From Ignavibacteriales bacterium (GTDB lineage: Bacteria > Bacteroidota > Ignavibacteria > UBA10030 > SZUA-254): a stretch of 5,177 nt of DNA. Made by a program: the position numbers and the translations under genes. Numbering within the stretch: the stretch's first letter is position 1; each line of letters begins with the position of its first letter. Location: assembly GCA_016207985.1 (NCBI GenBank), contig JACQYX010000324.1, positions 1 to 5,177 of the forward strand, in the 5' to 3' direction. This document shows positions 1 through 5,177 of the stretch, piece by piece. Under the pieces are notes generated by a model. That model made no database searches and had not been told where the DNA came from. It saw nothing but the letters and a program-made list of their open reading frames with translations.

Positions 1-1
1 T

Positions 2-1168
2 AAAAAATTAAAGATATTCGGTGTAACCGGAACAAACGGTAAAACGACATCGATATATCTCCTAAAATCAATACTTGACCACTCTGGTGAGAAAACCGGC
101 TTGTTAGGAACCATCGAATACAAAATCGGAGAAGAAGTAATCATAGCAACTCATACAACACCCGAATCACTCGAATTGAACGGTTATCTTGAACGCATGG
201 TAAAGGCAGGATGCTCGTCTGCTGCTATGGAAGTTTCTTCTCATGCTTTAGCTCAGCATCGTGTTCATGGAGTCAACTTTGCGTGTGCAATATTCACTAA
301 TCTAACCCAGGATCATCTTGACTATCATGAAACGATGAACAAATACTTTAAGGCAAAAAAAATCCTTTTTGATTCACTTTCACCGTCATCTTGGGCAGTA
401 GTAAATATTGACGATGAATGGGGAAGAAAAATTTATCGGACAACAGCCGCCAGAGTGCTGACGTATGGAACAAATTCTTCGGCTGATGTCCAAGCGAAAA
501 ATATTTCCCTTACGTTGCGCAAAACCAAATTTACATTAGTCGTAAACGGGAAAGAAATCAATATCGAGTCATGTTTAATCGGCAGATTCAACGTTTATAA
601 CATCCTTGCGGCATGTAGCGCAGGGATCGCATTAGGAATTCCAATTACAACGTTGCAGGAGGCAATTAGCGAGGCACCCGCTGTTCATGGTCGATTTGAA
701 CAGATAGCATCACCATCAGGATGGATTGCCATAGTCGATTATGCACATACCCACGATGCACTCGATAAAGTATTAAAGACAATCCATGATGTATTTGCAA
801 ATAGTAAACAAGGCAAGATTATTGCTATTTTTGGCTGTGGCGGAAATCGTGATCGGGGAAAACGCCCAAAGATGGCACAAGTCGTATCGAGTCTGAGCGA
901 TATCACGATAGTCACATCGGATAATCCGAGAAATGAAGATCCGAATATGATTATCAGTGAGGTCATTAAAGGAATAAAAACCGGTAGTCGCTTCTATTGT
1001 GAAGTAGATCGAATGAAAGCAATATTTATGGCGCTTGATCTCGCAGCCAAAGACGACATTGTCCTCATCGCTGGTAAAGGTCATGAAGATTATCAGATAA
1101 TCGGCAACCAGAAAGTTCATTTTAGCGATAAAGAAGTCGTCGAAGAATATCTTCGGTTACATACATGA
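2..1168 (+). CDS. murE: UDP-MurNAc-L-Ala-D-Glu:meso-diaminopimelate ligase MurE, 5'-truncated by window edge
   Basis: MurE is the cytoplasmic ATP-dependent ligase that adds the third stem-peptide residue to UDP-MurNAc-L-Ala-D-Glu. The frame is open from base 2 with no start. 388 residues are visible against roughly 490-500 in the family, so about 110 residues, mostly the N-terminal UDP-binding domain, lie upstream. Counting from base 2, the P-loop GVTGTNGKTT is at residues 7-16, TTPESLEL begins at 52, EVSSHAL is at 77-83 and TNLTQDHLDYH at 99-109. The Lys normally carbamoylated is K119. GRFNVYN starts at 194, the C-terminal domain opens near HGRFE (229-233), GCGGNRDRGKRP starts at 278, and GKGHED is at 358-363. 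DNPR at 307-310, with the Gly and Glu of GKGHE, matches the meso-DAP-contacting residues of E. coli MurE; Lys-adding enzymes differ in the DNPR motif. One oddity is YAHTHDAL, with His251 where Pro is usual. The TTG at 101 is an internal Leu codon, not a start. The stop overlaps murF by 4 bases. Identity is very secure; DAP specificity is inferred from motifs. Confidence 0.97.
   Translation, partial: KKLKIFGVTGTNGKTTSIYLLKSILDHSGEKTGLLGTIEYKIGEEVIIATHTTPESLELNGYLERMVKAGCSSAAMEVSSHALAQHRVHGVNFACAIFTNLTQDHLDYHETMNKYFKAKKILFDSLSPSSWAVVNIDDEWGRKIYRTTAARVLTYGTNSSADVQAKNISLTLRKTKFTLVVNGKEINIESCLIGRFNVYNILAACSAGIALGIPITTLQEAISEAPAVHGRFEQIASPSGWIAIVDYAHTHDALDKVLKTIHDVFANSKQGKIIAIFGCGGNRDRGKRPKMAQVVSSLSDITIVTSDNPRNEDPNMIISEVIKGIKTGSRFYCEVDRMKAIFMALDLAAKDDIVLIAGKGHEDYQIIGNQKVHFSDKEVVEEYLRLHT
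26..45 (+). repeat. Copy 1 of a 20-bp exact direct repeat (murE P-loop)
   Basis: These 20 bases encode the TGTNGKT core of the murE P-loop. They are identical to bases 4066-4085 in murD and in the same reading phase. The match ends exactly at both edges. Shared protein motif plus the same codon choices explains it without invoking a mobile or functional repeat. Confidence 0.7.
1141..1155 (+). repeat. Small inverted repeat (6-bp arms, 3-nt loop) just upstream of murF start
   Basis: CGAAGA and TCTTCG are perfect reverse complements separated by ATA, within the last codons of murE. The repeat ends 9 bases before the murF ATG. It could form a short RNA hairpin at the coupled murE/murF junction. 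No U-tract follows, so it is not a terminator. A repeat of this size can also arise by chance in coding sequence. Confidence 0.35.
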
Positions 1169-2556
1169 ATATCACCATCAAGGATATTCTCCGTATTGAT
1201 CGCATTGCCGAATTTAATATCAATGCGATAGGTTGTAAAACGTTTAAAGGTATCTCTACAGATTCCCGCTCGGTAAAACCGGGCGAATTGTTCTTTGCTA
1301 TACGAGGTGAAAAGTTCGACGGTCATCTTTTTGTTAACGACGCTTATAGTGCCGGTGCTGTCTGTGCTATTATAGACCAGAAAGCTGACCGGACACCGTA
1401 TTTAGATCAGCCCGTCATTGTCGTCAAAGATACGATTAGAGCGCTGGGGCATCTGGCAAAAGTTTATCGAAGCAAATTCAACATCCCGTTTCTTGCAATT
1501 GCGGGAAGCAATGGGAAAACAACAACGAAAGAAATGATTGCTGCAGTGCTTAGTACCCAACACAAGGTTCTCAGCACCCAATATAATTTCAACAATCAAA
1601 TCGGTGTGCCACTGACGCTCTTCAGGCTCCGAAAGAATCATGAGATTGCCGTGATTGAGATTGGTACAAATCATTTAGGCGAATTGGAGTATCTTTGTGA
1701 CGTTCTTCAGCCGACACATGGTTTGATAACGAACATCGGGCGAGAACATTTAGAGTTTTTTAGAAACATCGATGGTGTCGAGGAAGCAGAAGGTGAGCTA
1801 TTTCAATGGTTTAAAAAAGGAGGTACGGGTTTTGTGAATATTGACGATCCACGCATAACCAGACAGGCAGTGAAATTGAAAAAAAAAATCTTTTATGGTT
1901 TTTCAAGGTCGAATACTCATGTGCGTGGCAAGTTTATTGGAATTGATGATAAAGGATGTTCAGAGTTTTCAGTTAAAGTCAAGAACAAAAAGGATTTTAC
2001 GGTACGACTCTCGACACCCGGAAAACATGCTGTGATAAATGGTTTAGCGGCAGCGGCTGTAGGTGTTGGCTTTGGAATTAAACAAAAAAATATTCAACAA
2101 GTATTAGAACTATTTCGTGCGGTCGATAAACGAATGGAAGTAATAAACATAGGTTCAAAAAAAATTCTTAATGATACTTATAATGCAAATCCGGAATCGG
2201 TAATCGCTGCGCTCGATACTTTACAATCGATGAAGTGTCCGGGGAATAAAATCATCATTATGGCTGATATGCTCGAATTGGGAGAAGTTGCACAGCAAGA
2301 ACATGAACGAGTCGGTAAAGAAATTGAGAAACGTGGTTTTGAATATTTATTGACATTCGGCGATATGGCAAAGTTTATAAACGAATCTGCTAACGTAAAA
2401 ATGAAAATCCATTATGACCAAAAAAATGTACTGTCGGAATATGCCTGCGAGCTTGCTTCGGAAGGAGATATCATCCTTGTAAAGGGTTCACGTGGTATGA
2501 AGATGGAAGATGTTGTAACGTTTCTTGTTGAACGGCTTGGTGTAAAGGCAGGTTAG
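1165..2556 (+). CDS. murF: UDP-MurNAc-tripeptide:D-alanyl-D-alanine ligase MurF
   Basis: MurF adds the D-Ala-D-Ala dipeptide to UDP-MurNAc-tripeptide, the last cytoplasmic ligation of precursor synthesis. The 463-residue length is normal for the family. The N-terminal domain has STDSR (31-35), GELFFAIRG (40-48) and DGHLF (52-56). The central ATPase domain has GSNGKTTTKEM (114-124), YNFNNQIGVPLTL (140-152), EIGTNHLGE (165-173) and TNIGREHLEFF (189-199). The C-terminal domain has NDTYNANPESVIAALD (336-351), DMLELGE (368-374) and KGSRGMKME (440-448). The notable oddity is E209 in the segment GVEEAEGELF, at the position of the active-site Lys that is carbamoylated in characterised MurF enzymes. 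Every other motif is intact, so the gene looks functional. The ATG lies in an ATGA overlap with the murE stop, which implies translational coupling. No Shine-Dalgarno site is evident; a small inverted repeat ends 9 bases upstream of the ATG. An A10 tract encodes K239-K241. Confidence 0.97.
   Translation: MNITIKDILRIDRIAEFNINAIGCKTFKGISTDSRSVKPGELFFAIRGEKFDGHLFVNDAYSAGAVCAIIDQKADRTPYLDQPVIVVKDTIRALGHLAKVYRSKFNIPFLAIAGSNGKTTTKEMIAAVLSTQHKVLSTQYNFNNQIGVPLTLFRLRKNHEIAVIEIGTNHLGELEYLCDVLQPTHGLITNIGREHLEFFRNIDGVEEAEGELFQWFKKGGTGFVNIDDPRITRQAVKLKKKIFYGFSRSNTHVRGKFIGIDDKGCSEFSVKVKNKKDFTVRLSTPGKHAVINGLAAAAVGVGFGIKQKNIQQVLELFRAVDKRMEVINIGSKKILNDTYNANPESVIAALDTLQSMKCPGNKIIIMADMLELGEVAQQEHERVGKEIEKRGFEYLLTFGDMAKFINESANVKMKIHYDQKNVLSEYACELASEGDIILVKGSRGMKMEDVVTFLVERLGVKAG
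1879..1888 (+). repeat. A10 homopolymer within murF
   Basis: Ten consecutive A bases encode Lys239-Lys241 and the first base of Ile242. Gaining or losing one A shifts the frame into a stop before the C-terminal domain, giving a truncated MurF. Tracts of this length are known sites of polymerase slippage and of sequencing indels. In this assembly the frame is intact. Confidence 0.6.
2544..2552 (+). promoter_or_regulatory. Possible weak ribosome binding site for mraY
   Basis: An AAAGGCAGG purine-rich stretch lies in the last codons of murF. AAAGG ends 8 bases before the in-frame TTG at 2557 but 17 bases before the ATG at 2566; the trailing AGG ends 13 bases before that ATG. It is the only junction in the window with anything like a Shine-Dalgarno sequence. 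Its spacing slightly favours the TTG start, whereas protein similarity favours the ATG. It could equally be coding sequence with no role. Confidence 0.3.
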
Positions 2557-2565
2557 TTGCGTTCG

Positions 2566-3690
2566 ATGCTTTATTACTTATTGGATTATATCAACCGCAC
2601 TTTTCATCCACCGGGATTCGGAATTTTCAGGTTCATAACCTTCCGCTCTGGTGCTGCAGCGATCACGGCTTTGATCATCGCGTTCTGGCTTGGACCGAAG
2701 ATCATCCGATTGTTGAAGAAACACCAGATTGGTGAAGCGGCAAAAGTCGAAGCTCCAAAAACACATCTCAGCAAGGCGGGCACGCCCACAATGGGTGGAT
2801 TGATTATCTTAGGTGGTGTGTTAGTTCCGGCATTATTATGGGCGGATTTAAAAAATGGATACGTATGGCTTATTCTTTTTGTAACAGCCGCGCTTGGTAT
2901 TGTTGGTTTTTTAGATGATTATCTTAAGGTTGTTAAGAAAAAACGAAAGGGCTTAATCGAAGAGTATAAACTCATCGGACAGATTACAGTGGGTCTGATT
3001 GTAGGAAGTGTCATTTACTTTTTTCCCCAAATCATTGACGCCGATATTTGGAAATTCAAATCGAGCACAACTGTGCCTTTCTACAAAGGGATGGAGCTGG
3101 ATCTCGGTATTTTATATATACCGCTTGTAGTTTTCATTATTACCGCAACAAGTAATGCTGTGAATCTTACAGATGGTCTTGATGGTTTAGCGGCAGGTTT
3201 AGTAGGCATTGTCGGATTAACTCTGGCTGTTATTAGTTACGTATCGGGTCGTGCCGACCTAAGCCAATATCTAACAATACCTTTTCTGCGTGGAAACGGT
3301 GAGCTCAGCATATATTGTGCTGCTCTTGTAGGGGCATCACTTGGATTTTTGTGGTTCAATGCATACCCGGCGCAAGTATTCATGGGAGATACAGGATCAC
3401 TTGCACTGGGTGGAGTGATCGGCGCTCTTTGTGTATTAATTAAAAAAGAGCTGTTACTGCCAACACTTGGCGGTGTGTTTTTAATGGAAGTGGTTTCCGT
3501 TATTATCCAACGAACCTATTTTAAATACACAAAGCGTAGGTACGGTGAAGGCAGGCGGGTATTTAAAATGGCGCCTCTTCACCATCACTTTGAGATGCTC
3601 GGTTGGCCCGAACCGAAGATCGTTACACGATTTTATATCGTGGCAATTTTATTGATGATTCTCAGTCTTGCAACATTTAAAATTCGATGA
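2566..3690 (+). CDS. mraY: Phospho-N-acetylmuramoyl-pentapeptide-transferase MraY
   Basis: MraY is the polytopic membrane enzyme that transfers phospho-MurNAc-pentapeptide from UDP to undecaprenyl phosphate, forming lipid I. From ATG 2566 it has 374 residues (E. coli 360). About ten hydrophobic segments alternate with charged loops. Family landmarks are FITFRSGAA near 24-32, GTPTMGG (72-78), the catalytic Asp pair in GFLDDY (D117, D118), NLTDGLDG (200-207), FMGDTGS with D275, and the His triad in APLHHHFE (339-341). All expected catalytic residues are present. A basic Gly-containing segment RRYGEGRR (324-331) precedes the triad; it is shorter in E. coli and resembles Bacteroidota/Chlorobiota enzymes. 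Start choice: ATG 2566 gives MLYYLLDY, matching the usual MraY N-terminus. An in-frame TTG at 2557, immediately after the murF stop, would add three residues and sits at better spacing from a weak AAAGG. The gene follows murF with a 9-base gap under the ATG choice. Confidence 0.97.
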   Translation: MLYYLLDYINRTFHPPGFGIFRFITFRSGAAAITALIIAFWLGPKIIRLLKKHQIGEAAKVEAPKTHLSKAGTPTMGGLIILGGVLVPALLWADLKNGYVWLILFVTAALGIVGFLDDYLKVVKKKRKGLIEEYKLIGQITVGLIVGSVIYFFPQIIDADIWKFKSSTTVPFYKGMELDLGILYIPLVVFIITATSNAVNLTDGLDGLAAGLVGIVGLTLAVISYVSGRADLSQYLTIPFLRGNGELSIYCAALVGASLGFLWFNAYPAQVFMGDTGSLALGGVIGALCVLIKKELLLPTLGGVFLMEVVSVIIQRTYFKYTKRRYGEGRRVFKMAPLHHHFEMLGWPEPKIVTRFYIVAILLMILSLATFKIR

Positions 3691-3705
3691 GACGCAGCTG
3701 ACAAC

Positions 3706-5085
3706 ATGCTTATGGAAAATGTAATCGACAAAAATATTGAACACCGAAAGATTTCTGTGCTGGGAGCTGCCCGCAGCGGAGTTGCTGTTGCGCGTCTATT
3801 AGCAAGCAAGGGTGCCAATGTTTTCGTAAGCGACTGTGAATCGGAAGAAAAACTTCGAGCAAGTGTTCAAGAACTTAAATCTCTCGGAGTGAAATACGAA
3901 ATAGGTGGACATACAGAAAGAATTCTCGAAGCCGATTTAATTGTCATCAGTCCGGGTGTGCCATCAAATATATCGATTGTCGATAAAGCCAATCAAAAAG
4001 AGATACCGGTCATATCAGAGCTTGAAATTTCAAGCTGGTTCTGCAAAGCACCAATTATTGCTGTGACCGGAACAAACGGTAAAACTACGACAACTATTCT
4101 CATCGGTAAAATTTTAGATGATGCTGGAATAAAAAATATTGTCGGTGGAAACATTGGTACCGCATTTTCAGGATTCGTTCAAAGTTTGGATGAGAAATCG
4201 GTGGCGGTCTTAGAGGTGAGCAGTTTTCAGCTTGATCACATAATAACATTTCGTCCGAAAATCTCGATCATCTTAAATATTACACCGGACCATCTCGATA
4301 GATATGATCATAATTTTGAAAAATACATCGCTTCAAAATGTCGAATATTTGAAAATCAGACGAATGACGATTACCTCATCTATAATTATGATGACGAGGA
4401 AACACAGGAACAAGTCAGGAGGCTCGCCAGTCTGCATATCGTTACGCTGCCATTTGGTATTGAGCCTCGTTTCGATGAAGGTGCACATATCGAAAACGGA
4501 AAGCTTACTACTGTTTTACGGGGACTTCGAACCGAAATAATCGATGTTGAACAAATTGGAATTCGCGGCATACACAATCTATACAACTCGATGGCAGCAA
4601 CATTAGCGGCACATTTGACAGGTGCCCGGGTATCTTCGATTTTCTCGACACTAGAGAATTTTAAAGGTGTCGAACATCGCCTCGAGTTTGTTCGGGAACT
4701 AAACGGAGTAGTATACATTAACGATTCTAAAGCGACTAACGTTAGTTCCGTCTGGTACGCTCTTCAGGTATATAATCAGCCCCTCATTCTTATGCTGGGG
4801 GGAAGAGATAAAGGAAACGATTATTCGAAGTTGACCGAATTGATAGAAAAACATGTAAAAACTATTATTGCCATTGGCGAATCGGCGGACAAGGTATGTC
4901 AAGAATTCAGTGGAATAAAACCAGTTGTCAAAGCAGACACGATGGAAGATGCCGTGAATAAAGCCGGCAAATTTGCAATAAACGGTGACATTGTTCTTCT
5001 CTCACCTGCTTGTGCATCATTCGATTGGTTCCAAAATTATGAACACCGCGGACGGGTATTCAAACAAATAGTGAATTCATTGTAA
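3706..5085 (+). CDS. murD: UDP-MurNAc-L-alanine:D-glutamate ligase MurD
   Basis: MurD adds D-Glu to UDP-MurNAc-L-Ala in the cytoplasm, so it acts before MurE and MurF although its gene lies after theirs. It has 459 residues (E. coli 438); part of the excess is an N-terminal lead of about 14 residues before the UDP-binding Rossmann strand KISVLGAARSGVA (15-27). The P-loop is TGTNGKTTTT (121-130), followed by GGNIGTAF (147-154), LEVSSFQLD (169-177), and NITPDHLDRY (191-200). K211 in YIASKCRIF is the Lys normally carbamoylated. Then come GIHNLYN (288-294), EHRLEF (323-328), NDSKATN (339-345), LGGRDKGNDYS (364-374) and SPACASFDWFQNYEHRG (433-449). The WYAL (350-353) and DKGNDYS wording resembles FCB-group MurD. 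ATG 3706 is taken as the start; ATG 3712, two codons later, is equally possible, and neither has a clear Shine-Dalgarno site. The gene begins 15 bases after mraY and ends 6 bases before ftsW. Confidence 0.97.
   Translation: MLMENVIDKNIEHRKISVLGAARSGVAVARLLASKGANVFVSDCESEEKLRASVQELKSLGVKYEIGGHTERILEADLIVISPGVPSNISIVDKANQKEIPVISELEISSWFCKAPIIAVTGTNGKTTTTILIGKILDDAGIKNIVGGNIGTAFSGFVQSLDEKSVAVLEVSSFQLDHIITFRPKISIILNITPDHLDRYDHNFEKYIASKCRIFENQTNDDYLIYNYDDEETQEQVRRLASLHIVTLPFGIEPRFDEGAHIENGKLTTVLRGLRTEIIDVEQIGIRGIHNLYNSMAATLAAHLTGARVSSIFSTLENFKGVEHRLEFVRELNGVVYINDSKATNVSSVWYALQVYNQPLILMLGGRDKGNDYSKLTELIEKHVKTIIAIGESADKVCQEFSGIKPVVKADTMEDAVNKAGKFAINGDIVLLSPACASFDWFQNYEHRGRVFKQIVNSL
4066..4085 (+). 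repeat. Copy 2 of a 20-bp exact direct repeat (murD P-loop)
   Basis: This is the murD counterpart of bases 26-45, encoding the TGTNGKT core of its P-loop. The murF P-loop (GSNGKTTTK) uses different codons and does not share the repeat. Confidence 0.7.
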
Positions 5086-5092
5086 CATGTTA
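5083..5092. repeat. 10-bp perfect palindrome spanning murD stop and ftsW start
   Basis: TAACATGTTA is its own reverse complement. It contains the murD stop codon (TAA) at its left end and the A of the ftsW ATG at its right end, filling the whole 6-base intergenic gap. The palindrome is a direct observation. Any regulatory role is unproven, and with no spacer it cannot form a good hairpin. Confidence 0.4.
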
Positions 5093-5177
5093 TGTTTTCA
5101 GAGAACAGAAACCATATTGATCTTTCGATCTTGATAGCCGTCTTGACACTCATGCTACTGAGTTTAGGGATTGTGTA
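5092..5177 (+). CDS. ftsW: FtsW-like SEDS-family division protein, N-terminal fragment (3' end outside window)
   Basis: Only 28 codons plus two bases are visible. They encode a short polar lead (MFSENRNHIDLS) and then the hydrophobic segment ILIAVLTLMLLSLGIV. This fits transmembrane segment 1 of FtsW/RodA proteins, in which a Gly-x-Val-x-x-Ser pattern often closes the helix. The next codon begins TA, consistent with the Tyr often found there. FtsW is the septal peptidoglycan glycosyltransferase of the SEDS family, and ftsW is commonly found directly after murD in dcw clusters, so position supports the call as much as sequence does. ATG 5092 is the first in-frame start after the murD stop, which is in the same frame. 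No Shine-Dalgarno site is visible. An out-of-frame ATG at 5087 reads only 15 codons. RodA or another membrane protein cannot be excluded from this fragment alone. Confidence 0.8.
   Translation, partial: MFSENRNHIDLSILIAVLTLMLLSLGIV

Noticed and set aside
355..362. A8 run in murE resembling a -1 frameshift slippery site
   Set aside because: It encodes the conserved Lys-Lys that includes the active-site Lys. The zero frame is continuous MurE, and no programmed shift is needed.
739..1120. Overlapping minus-strand open frames of 75 and 115 codons opposite murE
   Set aside because: They lie wholly antisense to a strongly conserved gene, show no recognisable motifs and are explained as shadows of its codon pattern.
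4304..4540. 78-codon plus-strand open frame inside murD in another frame
   Set aside because: It lies inside conserved MurD coding sequence and has no ribosome binding site or recognisable domain.
4386..4718. 110-codon minus-strand open frame opposite murD
   Set aside because: It is Ser/Arg/Pro-rich low-quality sequence with no motif, entirely antisense to murD.
5087..5134. 15-codon frame starting at the ATG just before ftsW
   Set aside because: It has no protein features, and the in-frame membrane-segment reading from 5092 is far better supported. It is mentioned only as a possible decoy start.
5143..5148. TTGACA resembling a -35 box
   Set aside because: It lies within the ftsW membrane-segment codons, and no -10-like sequence lies at suitable spacing before the window ends.
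1..5177. Possible undescribed system, such as a defence, mobile or secondary-metabolite locus
   Set aside because: All coding capacity is accounted for by conserved dcw genes in a familiar order, with no inserted gene or gene-free stretch that could hold one.

Overview
The window is a run of peptidoglycan-precursor and cell-division genes from a dcw (division and cell wall) cluster, all on the + strand: murE (5' end cut off by the window), murF, mraY, murD and the first 28 codons of an ftsW-like gene (3' end cut off). Coding density is close to total. The junctions are a 4-base ATGA overlap (murE/murF), a 0- or 9-base gap depending on the start chosen (murF/mraY), a 15-base gap (mraY/murD) and a 6-base gap (murD/ftsW). 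I see no convincing promoter, terminator, RNA gene, mobile element, CRISPR array or foreign gene, and no gene-free stretch longer than about 15 bases.

The organism is a bacterium making meso-diaminopimelate-type peptidoglycan, judged from the DNPR motif of MurE. Several details resemble the Bacteroidota/Chlorobiota/Ignavibacteria (FCB) group. These are the RRYGEGRR-type segment before the MraY His triad, the WYAL and DKGNDYS segments of MurD, the moderately AT-rich composition, and the lack of recognisable Shine-Dalgarno sites before murF, murD and ftsW. This placement comes from remembered family patterns and was not tested with a tree.

The genes act in one pathway. MurD, MurE and MurF are ATP-dependent cytoplasmic ligases that add D-Glu, meso-DAP and D-Ala-D-Ala in turn to UDP-MurNAc-L-Ala. 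MraY then transfers phospho-MurNAc-pentapeptide to undecaprenyl phosphate, giving lipid I at the membrane. FtsW is the SEDS-family glycosyltransferase that uses lipid II at the septum.

This is an ordinary, conserved region, and I did not find a new system in it. The observation most worth checking is in MurF. Residue 209 is Glu where the family normally has the Lys that becomes carbamoylated in the active site, while MurD and MurE in the same window keep that Lys. Smaller points are a His in place of the usual Pro in the MurE YAHTPDAL motif, small palindromic or hairpin sequences and a five-codon mini-ORF at gene junctions, an A10 tract in murF, and a 20-base exact repeat between the murE and murD P-loops.
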